From a virus: 64,000 bases of DNA. The notes beneath the pieces were generated by a model. The model did not search any database. It was not told the DNA's origin and worked only from the letters and a program-made list of their open reading frames with translations. Shown here piece after piece: positions 1 through 8,225 of the stretch. Where the stretch lies: positions 1 through 64,000 of IMG/VR virus record IMGVR_UViG_3300025098_000013. One strand, 5' to 3'. The number at the start of each line of letters is the position of its first letter. Positions within the stretch are counted from its first letter, which is position 1. Position numbers and translations under genes: made by a program.

Positions 1-600
1 GGTGGAACAGGCCCACAAGGTGACCAAGGTGCTCAAGGTGATACCGGCCCTCAAGGTGATAAAGGTCAAAAAGGTCAAACTGGCCCTCAAGGTGCTGATG
101 GCCCTCAAGGTGCTGATGGCCCTCAAGGTGCTACTGGCCCACAAGGTGATAAAGGTCCTCAAGGTGTAACTGGCCCACAAGGTGATAAAGGTCAAAAAGG
201 TCAAACCGGCCCAGATGGTGAAAAGGGTCAACAAGGTGACCAAGGTGCAACTGGTCCAACTGGTGGAACAGGCCCACAAGGTGACCAAGGTGCTCAAGGT
301 GATACCGGCCCTCAAGGTGATAAAGGTCAAAAAGGTCAAACTGGCCCTCAAGGTGCTGATGGCCCTCAAGGTGCTGATGGCCCTCAAGGTGCTACTGGCC
401 CACAAGGTGATAAAGGTCCTCAAGGTGTAACTGGCCCACAAGGTGATAAAGGTCAAAAAGGTCAAACCGGCTCAGATGGTGAAAAGGGTCAACAAGGTGA
501 CCAAGGTGCAACTGGTCCAACTGGTGGAACAGGCCCACAAGGTGACCAAGGTGCTCAAGGTGATACCGGCCCTCAAGGTGATAAAGGTCAAAAAGGTATA
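1..600 (+). repeat. Tandem 261-bp repeat inside collagen-like gene
   Basis: The unit beginning GGTGGAACAGGCCCACAAGG starts at 1, 262 and 523, a period of 261 bp (87 codons). The first two copies are almost identical; one visible difference is C versus T near 207/468. The third copy diverges after about 595. The repeat may continue left of the window. Confidence 0.9.
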
Positions 601-891
601 ACTGGCCCTCAAGGTGTTGCTGGCCCTCAAGGTGATACTGGTTCCCAAGGTAATGTGGGTCCTCAAGGTGATAAAGGTCAAAAAGGTCAAACTGGATTTG
701 AAGGTGCTAAAGGTCAAAAAGGTCAAACCGGCCTACAAGGCTCTAAAGGTCAAAAAGGTATTTCTGCTCTTGGTACACTAATTAGTGGTGTATCACCTGG
801 ATTGACGTGGGATACTACAAGAGGTGTACTTAAATTTAATAATGGTGGTAGTACTTATGTACTTCATATGTACGTAAGTGGTTCATACTAA
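1..891 (+). CDS. Collagen-like tail fibre protein (5' end outside window)
   Basis: The open frame enters from the left edge, so the N-terminus is missing; 296 residues are visible. Residues 1 to about 255 are uninterrupted Gly-X-Y triplets (GPQ, GDK, GQK, GAD) predicted to form a collagen triple helix. The C-terminal ~43 residues are a non-collagen cap containing WD, LKF, YVL and SGSY, and they resemble the C-terminus of the next gene (WD, LVF, YVV, SGSSY), so both may share a trimerisation or attachment tip. Lysine occurs only in the Y position, before Gly. The coding DNA has a 261-bp tandem repeat. The position before neck and tail genes suggests a virion fibre. Which virion part it belongs to cannot be told from sequence. 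Confidence 0.85.
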   Translation, partial: GGTGPQGDQGAQGDTGPQGDKGQKGQTGPQGADGPQGADGPQGATGPQGDKGPQGVTGPQGDKGQKGQTGPDGEKGQQGDQGATGPTGGTGPQGDQGAQGDTGPQGDKGQKGQTGPQGADGPQGADGPQGATGPQGDKGPQGVTGPQGDKGQKGQTGSDGEKGQQGDQGATGPTGGTGPQGDQGAQGDTGPQGDKGQKGITGPQGVAGPQGDTGSQGNVGPQGDKGQKGQTGFEGAKGQKGQTGLQGSKGQKGISALGTLISGVSPGLTWDTTRGVLKFNNGGSTYVLHMYVSGSY

Positions 892-909
892 TATAGATAA
901 ACAAGTAAT

Positions 910-3900
910 ATGGCAGGATTAAATACACAACTCGTAAGATTACCAAATAGTTCATCAGTTACGATTAACACTCTACAAAGTGGGTCATCAGTAAGTGGTG
1001 TTGTATTACCAGGTTTAGGTTTAAATGAACAAGACTTTAGAAATTGGTCTTCTACTGATATATCTTCAACCTCACTTGGCGTAGCCAGTGTTGTATTTGA
1101 AGCAACCCATAGTGGTAGTGTCATCGAATTCAATAGTGGTGACCTTACAGTATCACAACATCAAAAAATCTTAATTAAAGATTCGAGTGGTTCGTATTAC
1201 TTTACACCTGCTAATACTGTTAATTTAAATTCTGATTATTTAGTAAAGTACACCGATAGTGGTATAGTTGAAGAACTAATCACTTCAGCATACGAAATAC
1301 AAAACCAATCCATACATACCATTGCTATTGAAGACATTGACGTTTACTTAGCAGATGGATACATAGTTCATAATCCACCTGGATATAATATTTTCAGTTG
1401 TGACCCAGCTACCGGCTATATGTACTATGGTGATAGATTTATGCTTGATGTAGATCCTGGCCCAAACTCTTTGCTTTGTTACGAGGCTGTATTCGATGAA
1501 GTAGGTACTATTCCAGATAGAGCTCCCGACAATTGTGTATTTACAGGCAACCCTGTCGAGGAAGCTTCCTTTGGTATCGTTCTTGCAGAACAATGTGGTG
1601 ATTCTCCTTTTGGCGATACGGATACTTCACCGGGTCCTGCCGGTCTAGCAGGACAAAAGGGTCAAAAAGGTAATGATAATAAGGGGTATAAAGGTAGTAC
1701 TGGTGGTCAAGGTCCTAATGGATTAGAAGGAGCAAAAGGTTCAACTGGCGCACAAGGTCCTACTGGTGGACAAGGTCCTACTGGTCCCCAAGGTGCATCA
1801 GGTTCAACGGGACCTCAAGGGCCAAAAGGTTCAGCCGGCCCATCTCCTGGTGGTGACCAAGGTGCAACTGGCCCCACCGGTCCTCAAGGTAATTCCGGAA
1901 ACCAAGGTCCTAAAGGTGTTCAAGGCCCACAAGGTGCAGTTGGTCCATCACCTGCAGGTCAAAAAGGTGCAACTGGCCCACAAGGTGCTCAAGGACCATC
2001 TGGTGGTGTCGGAGACGTTGGTGCAGCTGGTTCTAAAGGTGTTCAAGGCCCACAAGGTGATGAAGGTGCAGTAGGTGCATCACCAAAAGGTGCTGCTGGT
2101 CAAAAGGGAGCTACTGGTTCAACCGGCCCTAAAGGTGTTCAAGGTCCTAAAGGTGTACAAGGCCCTAAAGGTGTTCAAGGTCCTAAAGGTGTAAATGGAC
2201 CATCGCCAGCAGGTCAAAAAGGAGCTACCGGGTCCAAAGGAGATACTGGCCCTCAAGGCCCTAAAGGTATTCAAGGTCCTAAAGGTGTTCAAGGCCCACA
2301 AGGTGATGAAGGTGCCGTAGGTGCATCACCTAAAGGTCAAAAAGGTGAAACTGGTGCTACTGGCTCTAAAGGAGATACTGGCCCACAAGGTAATTCAGGA
2401 AATCAAGGTCCTAAAGGTGTTCAAGGCCCACAAGGTGCAGTTGGTCCATCACCTGCAGGCCAAAAAGGTGCAACTGGCCCACAAGGTGCTGAAGGACCAT
2501 CTGGTGCCAATGGTGATAAAGGTGTTCAAGGTCCTAAAGGTGTTCAAGGTGGAGTAGGTGATGAAGGTGCCGTAGGCGCATCACCTAAAGGTGCTGCTGG
2601 TCAAAAGGGAGCTACTGGCCTTCAAGGTCCTGTTGGTGGTCAAGGTGAAGATGGTGTTCAAGGCCCTAAAGGTGTTCAAGGTCCTAAAGGTGTAAATGGT
2701 CCATCACCAGCAGGTCAAAAAGGAGCTACTGGCCCTAAAGGAGATACTGGCCCTCAAGGCCCACTTGGTGACCAAGGTCCTAAAGGTATAACTGGCCCAC
2801 AAGGTTCATCTGCTCCTGGTCAAAAAGGAGCTACTGGTCCTAAAGGAGATACTGGCCCGCAAGGCCCTAAAGGTGTTCAAGGCCCTAAAGGTGTTCAAGG
2901 TGGAGTAGGTGATGAAGGTGCAGTAGGTGAATCACCTAAAGGTCAAAAAGGTGAAACGGGTGCTCAAGGACCATCGGGTATTTCAGGTGATAGTGGAAAT
3001 AAAGGTATTCAAGGTTCTAAAGGTGTTCAAGGTCCTAAAGGTATAAAAGGTATAATTGGATTATCACCTAAAGGTCAAAAAGGTGAAACTGGCGGTCAAG
3101 GTCCTAAAGGTGTTCAAGGTCCTAAAGGCGTTCAAGGCCCTAAAGGTGTTCAAGGTGGAGTAGGTGATGAAGGTGCAGTAGGTGAATCACCTAAAGGTCA
3201 AAAAGGTGAAACGGGTGCTCAAGGACCATCAGGTATTTCAGGTGATAGTGGAAATAAAGGTATTCAAGGTTCTAAAGGTGTTCAAGGTCCTAAAGGTATA
3301 AAAGGTATAATTGGATTATCACCTAAAGGTCAAAAAGGTGAAACTGGCGGTCAAGGTCCTAAAGGTGTTCAAGGTCCTAAAGGCGTTCAAGGCCCTAAAG
3401 GTGTTCAAGGTGGAGTAGGTGATGAAGGTGCAGTAGGTGAATCACCTAAAGGTCAAAAAGGTGAAACGGGTGCTCAAGGACCATCAGGTATTTCAGGTGA
3501 TAGTGGTGATAAGGGTGTTCAAGGTTCTAAAGGTATTCAAGGTCCTAAAGGTATAAAGGGTATAATTGGATTATCACCTAAAGGTCAAAAAGGTGAAACT
3601 GGTGGTCAAGGTCCTAAAGGTGTTCAAGGTCCTAAAGGCGTTCAAGGCCCTAAAGGTGTTCAAGGTGGAGTAGGTGATGAAGGTGCAGTAGGTGAATCAC
3701 CTAAAGGTCAAAAAGGTGAAACGGGTGCTCAAGGACCATCAGGTATTTCAGGTGATAGTGGTGATAAAGGTATTCAAGGTTCTAAAGGTATTCAAGGTCC
3801 TAAAGGTATAAAAGGTATAATTGGATTATCACCTAAAGGTCAAAAAGGTGAAACTGGCGGTCAAGGTCCTAAAGGTGTTCAAGGTCATAAAGGTGCTCAA

Positions 3901-4146
3901 GGTCCTAAAGGTATACAAGGCAATACTGGTGGTGAGGGTCAAAAAGGCCAGACTGGCGCTTCACCACTTGGTGAAACTGGTTCTAAAGGTCAACAAGGTG
4001 GTGTTGGTGATAAAGGTAACCAGTTATCGGGTGGATATTTTGAATGGGATGAGTCTTTAGATAAGTTGGTATTCAAAGAATATGGTTATTCAAGTGGTGA
4101 CCCTCTTTATGTAGTAGAAACTTACTTCAGTGGTTCATCTTATTAA
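910..4146 (+). CDS. Large collagen-like tail fibre protein with Hint-like N-terminal segment
   Basis: A 1078-residue fibre. Residues 1-240 are a non-collagen head domain. Residues about 60-155 look like a degenerate Hint (hedgehog/intein) fold, with a T80...H84 block-B-like segment and a block F/G-like end YLADGYIVHN at 146-155. The block-A Cys is not visible and Pro follows the HN, so protein splicing is not expected. Residues about 241-1035 are Gly-X-Y repeats broken regularly by G-x-S-P-x-G interruptions. Lysines fall in the Y position. The C-terminal ~40 residues (WDESLDKLVF ... SGSSY) match the end of the preceding fibre. Prolyl- and lysyl-hydroxylase genes follow directly, so this protein is the likely substrate. 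The leader has no clear Shine-Dalgarno site. Confidence 0.88.
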   Translation: MAGLNTQLVRLPNSSSVTINTLQSGSSVSGVVLPGLGLNEQDFRNWSSTDISSTSLGVASVVFEATHSGSVIEFNSGDLTVSQHQKILIKDSSGSYYFTPANTVNLNSDYLVKYTDSGIVEELITSAYEIQNQSIHTIAIEDIDVYLADGYIVHNPPGYNIFSCDPATGYMYYGDRFMLDVDPGPNSLLCYEAVFDEVGTIPDRAPDNCVFTGNPVEEASFGIVLAEQCGDSPFGDTDTSPGPAGLAGQKGQKGNDNKGYKGSTGGQGPNGLEGAKGSTGAQGPTGGQGPTGPQGASGSTGPQGPKGSAGPSPGGDQGATGPTGPQGNSGNQGPKGVQGPQGAVGPSPAGQKGATGPQGAQGPSGGVGDVGAAGSKGVQGPQGDEGAVGASPKGAAGQKGATGSTGPKGVQGPKGVQGPKGVQGPKGVNGPSPAGQKGATGSKGDTGPQGPKGIQGPKGVQGPQGDEGAVGASPKGQKGETGATGSKGDTGPQGNSGNQGPKGVQGPQGAVGPSPAGQKGATGPQGAEGPSGANGDKGVQGPKGVQGGVGDEGAVGASPKGAAGQKGATGLQGPVGGQGEDGVQGPKGVQGPKGVNGPSPAGQKGATGPKGDTGPQGPLGDQGPKGITGPQGSSAPGQKGATGPKGDTGPQGPKGVQGPKGVQGGVGDEGAVGESPKGQKGETGAQGPSGISGDSGNKGIQGSKGVQGPKGIKGIIGLSPKGQKGETGGQGPKGVQGPKGVQGPKGVQGGVGDEGAVGESPKGQKGETGAQGPSGISGDSGNKGIQGSKGVQGPKGIKGIIGLSPKGQKGETGGQGPKGVQGPKGVQGPKGVQGGVGDEGAVGESPKGQKGETGAQGPSGISGDSGDKGVQGSKGIQGPKGIKGIIGLSPKGQKGETGGQGPKGVQGPKGVQGPKGVQGGVGDEGAVGESPKGQKGETGAQGPSGISGDSGDKGIQGSKGIQGPKGIKGIIGLSPKGQKGETGGQGPKGVQGHKGAQGPKGIQGNTGGEGQKGQTGASPLGETGSKGQQGGVGDKGNQLSGGYFEWDESLDKLVFKEYGYSSGDPLYVVETYFSGSSY
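2911..3930 (+). repeat. Four tandem 255-bp repeats in the large fibre gene
   Basis: The segment GATGAAGGTGCAGTAGGTGA recurs at 2911, 3166, 3421 and 3676, giving an exact 255-bp (85-codon) period. Copies differ by a few substitutions only, for example AATAAAGGT versus GATAAAGGT, which suggests recent duplication or homogenisation. Each unit encodes Gly-X-Y triplets plus two interruptions, GESPKG and GLSPKG. Confidence 0.9.
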
Positions 4147-4157
4147 ATAAATTTTCA

Positions 4158-4165
4158 TATTTATA
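4158..4165 (+). promoter_or_regulatory. Late-type promoter motif TATTTATA
   Basis: TATTTATA lies 16 nt before the hydroxylase start at 4182. The same octamer or a one-base variant precedes most virion genes in the window, so it is the candidate late promoter core. It is the reverse complement of the T4 late element TATAAATA. Confidence 0.5.
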
Positions 4166-4181
4166 GTAAATAAGTTTAGTT

Positions 4182-4781
4182 ATGGAAAAGAATTTTAATT
4201 TTAGTGATAGTTCACGTAGCTTTGTAGACTACTCAAATTACTACTGGTTTAAAGATGGGTTTACTACTACCGAACTCGTTGATATAGAATCCCTCACAAC
4301 TAATTTGGATTGGGTAGACGCTCAAACTGGTCAAGATGTTAAATCCAAAATCACCGATTATAGAAAATCAAAAATTAAATGGTGTCCACAATCAGACGAG
4401 TGGTATTGGGTATACGAAAAGTTGTCTGATATGATTAAGACCGCTAATAAAACCATGTGGGACTTTGAATTAACTCAAATGAGAGAGCAAATTCAATATA
4501 CCGAATATTATAGTGGTGGTGGTCAGTACGACTGGCATATGGATTGTGGTATTGGTATACAAAACCAACGGAAGGTCTCAGTAACTGTTCAATTATCCGA
4601 CCCATCTGAATATGAGGGTGGTGATTTACAATTTAATATTGGTGGTAGTTGGATTACAGCACCACGTATAAAGGGAGCTGCTGTTATTTTTCCATCATTC
4701 TTTCTACACAGAGTAACACCTATAACTAAAGGTACACGAAAGTCCTTTGTATTGTGGGTGGGTGGTGAACCATTTAAATAA
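4182..4781 (+). CDS. 2OG-Fe(II) oxygenase, prolyl 4-hydroxylase-like
   Basis: A 199-residue protein of the prolyl-4-hydroxylase/PKHD superfamily, which uses Fe(II) and 2-oxoglutarate to hydroxylate amino-acid side chains. The double-stranded beta-helix core is visible: HxD iron ligands H119 and D121 (WHMD), the YEGGDLQF strand at 144-151, distal H176 (FFLHRV) and 2OG-binding R186 (KGTRKS). It starts 35 nt after a collagen-like fibre and ends 7 nt before the glycosyltransferase/lysyl-hydroxylase gene. The natural inference is that it modifies the fibre. Most fibre prolines are in the X position or in SP interruptions, not in the Y position used by classical animal enzymes, so the exact target (Pro at X, Pro in SP, or another residue) is open. 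Confidence 0.85.
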   Translation: MEKNFNFSDSSRSFVDYSNYYWFKDGFTTTELVDIESLTTNLDWVDAQTGQDVKSKITDYRKSKIKWCPQSDEWYWVYEKLSDMIKTANKTMWDFELTQMREQIQYTEYYSGGGQYDWHMDCGIGIQNQRKVSVTVQLSDPSEYEGGDLQFNIGGSWITAPRIKGAAVIFPSFFLHRVTPITKGTRKSFVLWVGGEPFK

Positions 4782-4788
4782 ATAAAAT

Positions 4789-6483
4789 ATGAAGGTATTA
4801 TTTGTATCAGGTTATCAAAAATCTAAATGGTCATTAGATACTTGGATTAACGAAGGTGCTGGTGGCACTGAGTATATGGTACTCAAATTAGCACACTTCT
4901 TCAAGTTAAACGGCCATGACGTTGTAGTTACTGGTGAAGTTGACACGGCCAACATCGATGGTGTTGACTATGTAGATTACGAGATACTTTCCAAAAAATA
5001 TAAAAATAATAAATTTGATATTGTAATATGTACTAACTATATTCATTATATATTAGAGTTAGCTGAACATAATATTACATACGACAAATCTTACTTTTGG
5101 ATTCATAATAATGAATACTATCCGTGGTGGAATGGTATGACATTAGACAACGATGGTTATGATTTCTTCTTAGATGATAGAATGACCAATATCGTATTGG
5201 TATCGAATTACCAAAAGGAAATATTCTTAAAAAAATATCCTGAGTTAGAACACAAAGTCTTAGTAATCCCAAATGGTATAGACTTATCAGATTGGAGTGG
5301 TATATCTAACGAAAAGATACCAAATAGATTTATATACTCATCAGCTCCAGATAGAGGATTAAAAACCCTACTAAGAATGTGGCCGAAGATAAAGGCGTTG
5401 TACTCAGACGCTACATTGATAGTAACCTCACCACCATATGCACTTGAGTGGTATGATTCGTATAAAGATGATTTAGATGGTGTTACATTTTACGATGGGT
5501 TATCTCCAAAAAAATTATACAATGAGATTTCTAAATCCGAATATTGGCTGTACCCATCCAAGTATGATGAGACATTTTGTATAACGGCATTAGAAATGAT
5601 GCAAGGTGGTGTTAAGATATTAACAACTGATACTGGTAATCTTTTATCACTAATACAGGGGTGTGGTATAATCGAACCATCATCTAAAAAAGATAGTGAT
5701 TTAGAAAGTTCACTTATACAACAAATTGGTAGGTTGAAAAATTCACCATCACTATCTTCTAAAATATTAGATAATTCTAAAAATAAAGTAAAGCAATTTG
5801 ACTTTCCAAAGATATATAAGAAATGGATAGATACAATAGAGTTTAAAGTTATGCCTGATAAACTACATCCAGAATTGTATACATATTATGATAACGCTCA
5901 TTCTTGGAAAGAACGATTCATAACATACTCAGCTAAAACTAAAGAATGGGATTTGATTGTAGATGAACCATTTACAAATACATTCTCATTTCCATTATTT
6001 ACTCCTGAGTTTTGTAAAATGATTAGGGAAGAAGCTGAGTATGCAGATGCTTGGACAGTTGATAGGCATGAAAATTATCCAACCACTGATATGATATTAG
6101 AAACTATTGGAATGCAGGACATTTATATGGATGTTCTAAAAGAGTATGTCATGCCACTTTCGATTCATATGTGGGAATTGGAAGGTAAGGGTTGGGATAA
6201 CCTAACATCAGAAAACTTTTTAGCCAGATACACGCCAAATGCTCAAGGTCATTTATCAATACACCATGATATGTCTGACATTACGTGTTTAGTACAATTA
6301 TCAAACCTCACTGAATATGAGGGTGGTGGTACATGGTTCAGACGACAAAAACAATTATTAAAAAATGATATAGGGTATGTAACTTTACATCCTGGAAATA
6401 TAACCCATAAACATGGGGCAAGAGCGGTATCGTCAGGTAAAAGATATATCATAGTTTCCTTTATGAGAAATACGGAAAGATAA
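4789..6483 (+). CDS. Bifunctional glycosyltransferase / procollagen lysyl hydroxylase-like protein
   Basis: A 564-residue fusion. Residues 1 to about 365 are a GT-B glycosyltransferase (GT4-like): AGGTEY near 24-30, VIPNGID, and a nucleotide-sugar segment with YDETFCITALE. Residues about 385-564 match the PLOD/lysyl-hydroxylase catalytic domain: FLARYTP, IHHD (H492 and D494), YEGGGTWF, HPGNITHKH with distal H542, and GKRYIIVSF with R552. The H542-R552 spacing of ten residues equals that in human LH3, as I recall that sequence. LH3 also carries glycosyltransferase before lysyl hydroxylase, and Mimivirus has a bifunctional collagen-modifying enzyme. Adjacent fibres are rich in X-Lys-Gly sites. 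Inferred function: hydroxylate fibre lysines, then glycosylate the hydroxylysine. The sugar donor is unknown. Confidence 0.82.
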   Translation: MKVLFVSGYQKSKWSLDTWINEGAGGTEYMVLKLAHFFKLNGHDVVVTGEVDTANIDGVDYVDYEILSKKYKNNKFDIVICTNYIHYILELAEHNITYDKSYFWIHNNEYYPWWNGMTLDNDGYDFFLDDRMTNIVLVSNYQKEIFLKKYPELEHKVLVIPNGIDLSDWSGISNEKIPNRFIYSSAPDRGLKTLLRMWPKIKALYSDATLIVTSPPYALEWYDSYKDDLDGVTFYDGLSPKKLYNEISKSEYWLYPSKYDETFCITALEMMQGGVKILTTDTGNLLSLIQGCGIIEPSSKKDSDLESSLIQQIGRLKNSPSLSSKILDNSKNKVKQFDFPKIYKKWIDTIEFKVMPDKLHPELYTYYDNAHSWKERFITYSAKTKEWDLIVDEPFTNTFSFPLFTPEFCKMIREEAEYADAWTVDRHENYPTTDMILETIGMQDIYMDVLKEYVMPLSIHMWELEGKGWDNLTSENFLARYTPNAQGHLSIHHDMSDITCLVQLSNLTEYEGGGTWFRRQKQLLKNDIGYVTLHPGNITHKHGARAVSSGKRYIIVSFMRNTER

Positions 6484-6492
6484 CCTACATAC

Positions 6493-6500
6493 TATTTATA
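6493..6500 (+). promoter_or_regulatory. Late-type promoter motif TATTTATA
   Basis: TATTTATA, 28 nt before the gp13-like start. A clear Shine-Dalgarno site (AGGAG at 6519-6523) follows, so the mRNA would have a short ordinary leader. Confidence 0.5.
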
Positions 6501-6528
6501 TAATGACTAATAGTATTTAGGAGCATAA

Positions 6529-7692
6529 ATGTCAGTAAACATTCCAATTTGGCCAGGTTCAGGCTCATTCGCAAGTGGTTCATCAACTCCATTTGGGTAT
6601 TTTGATAGTGATACACAATTCCAATCAGATGCCCCCAAAGTGGCTGAGTGGTGTGCTAAACGTTTGGGTTACCCTATAATCGATATTGAATTACAAGATA
6701 TCAATATGTTCGCTTGCCTCGAAGAAGCTGTAAGTGAGTATTCATCTCAAGTAAACCAATATAGAGCAAAAGAGAATATGTTATCTATTCAAGGTTCTGA
6801 CTTGGATTTGGATTTGACAAATACAAATATGAACGCTAATATGCAAAACTTAGTAAATATTGCTAAGGATTATGGTACTGAGGCACTTAGTGGTGGTAAA
6901 GTAACAGTATATACTGGTTCATTTGAAATGGTTGCAGGTCAACAAATTTATGACCTTGGTGATGATAATAACGTAAACTTAGAAAATGGTGTAATTGCAA
7001 ATGGTGTAACGCTTCGTAGAGTATACCACACACAACCACCAGCAATCATTAGATACTTTGACCCATTCGTAGGTACTGGTATGGGTTCACAACAAATGAT
7101 GGAAACCTTTGGGTGGGGTAACTACTCGCCAGGTGTTTCTTTTATGATGCAACCAATGTTTGATGACCTTTTAAGACTTCAAGCAATAGAATTCAACGAT
7201 AAGATTCGTAAATCATCATATGGATTCCATGTTGATGGTCAGAGAATTAGACTATATCCAATTCCAAGTGGTGGTGATACTGGCGCTAAGGTGTATTTTG
7301 ATTATACATTAGATAGTGAGGTAAATTCACCAATAGCAAACTCAAACGTAGTGAGTGATTTGTCTAACGCTCCATTTGGAAGATTAGTATACTCAAATAT
7401 CAATTCATCAGGTAAACAATGGATTGCTAGATACTCATTAGCATTGGCTAAAGAGATGTTAGGTGCAGTTCGTTCTAAGTTTTCTTCTATACCAATACCG
7501 GGTGCTGATGTAACACTTGATGGGTCTGACCTTCGTAACGAAGCATCTGCTGAAAAAGAAGCATTGATGACTCAATTGACTGAAATGTTGGAATCAACAT
7601 CTCGTAGAGCATTGATGGAAGCGAGAAAAGAAGAATCGGAGTATTTAGAAGAAACTCTAAATAGAGTACCAAGACCAATTTTTATAGGATAA
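6529..7692 (+). CDS. 13: T4 gp13-like neck protein
   Basis: A 387-residue protein matching the neck protein gp13 of T4-like marine phages. The N-terminal signature runs from PIWPGSGSF through TPFGYFDSDTQFQSDA to RLGYPIIDIELQDIN. gp13 and gp14 form the neck collar that closes the DNA-filled head and docks the tail. The start is ATG at 6529 behind AGGAG. It is followed after 4 nt by the gp14-like gene, the same pair order as in T4. The C-terminal third is helical and rich in charged residues. Confidence 0.8.
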   Translation: MSVNIPIWPGSGSFASGSSTPFGYFDSDTQFQSDAPKVAEWCAKRLGYPIIDIELQDINMFACLEEAVSEYSSQVNQYRAKENMLSIQGSDLDLDLTNTNMNANMQNLVNIAKDYGTEALSGGKVTVYTGSFEMVAGQQIYDLGDDNNVNLENGVIANGVTLRRVYHTQPPAIIRYFDPFVGTGMGSQQMMETFGWGNYSPGVSFMMQPMFDDLLRLQAIEFNDKIRKSSYGFHVDGQRIRLYPIPSGGDTGAKVYFDYTLDSEVNSPIANSNVVSDLSNAPFGRLVYSNINSSGKQWIARYSLALAKEMLGAVRSKFSSIPIPGADVTLDGSDLRNEASAEKEALMTQLTEMLESTSRRALMEARKEESEYLEETLNRVPRPIFIG

Positions 7693-7696
7693 CCAA

Positions 7697-8224
7697 ATGG
7701 CACTATTCGGTGGACAACGAGATATGGCTCTATTCAATAAAGTGAATAAAGAACTTATCAACGACATTATTGATACTGAAATCTACTATTACCAAGTAGC
7801 CTTGACTGATACAAAGTCAAATCTATATGGTGAGGGTAAAGATAAGGTATTCAATCAGCCGATTAAAATACCATCTATTATTGAGAGGGGTCAGTCAAGT
7901 CAAATATCCGATGATTTCGGCCAATCATACTCACGTGAAGTTCAGTTTAGATTTCTTCGTGATACTTTGGTTGAAAAAGCACTTGTGCCAGAGGTTGGTG
8001 ACGTTATTGAGTGGAATGGTGAGTATCATTTAATCGATGCCCAATATTCGTATCAATATGTTGCTGGTAAAAACCCACAAACATGGGATGGCGGTGATTC
8101 ACAAGGTCTTAATGTATCCATTATATGTGATACACACGTTACACGTCAAACTTCTATCAAATTGGTAGATACTTATAAAGGTAATTCACGACAAAATGAT
8201 AATGAAGTTCCATTAGGATTGTAA
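7697..8224 (+). CDS. 14: T4 gp14-like neck protein
   Basis: A 175-residue protein assigned as the gp14 partner of gp13 from its position and pattern: N-terminal MALFGG, then LYGEGKDKVF, IERG, DFGQSYSREVQFRFLRD, and a beta-rich PEVGDVIEWNGEYHLID segment. It is shorter than T4 gp14 (about 256 residues), as I recall for marine relatives too. It lies 4 nt after the gp13-like gene and 1 nt before the next gene, so the three are probably co-translated. Assignment rests on general similarity and synteny, not on a catalytic motif. Confidence 0.65.
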   Translation: MALFGGQRDMALFNKVNKELINDIIDTEIYYYQVALTDTKSNLYGEGKDKVFNQPIKIPSIIERGQSSQISDDFGQSYSREVQFRFLRDTLVEKALVPEVGDVIEWNGEYHLIDAQYSYQYVAGKNPQTWDGGDSQGLNVSIICDTHVTRQTSIKLVDTYKGNSRQNDNEVPLGL

Positions 8225-8225
8225 A

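Noticed and set aside
1087-1374. Active intein in the fibre
   Set aside because: Block-A Cys and the residue after HN needed for splicing are missing, and no interrupted conserved host domain is seen.
1-3930. Regular repeats resembling a CRISPR array
   Set aside because: The repeats are in-frame coding units of 255 or 261 bp with near-identical content, not short repeats with unique spacers.
1-4146. Many long ORFs in other frames and on the minus strand across the collagen genes (for example 182-430, 472-726, 2119-2301)
   Set aside because: They are shadows of Gly-X-Y coding repeats (KVxKV, TFxTF patterns) and have no independent start signals or protein-like composition.
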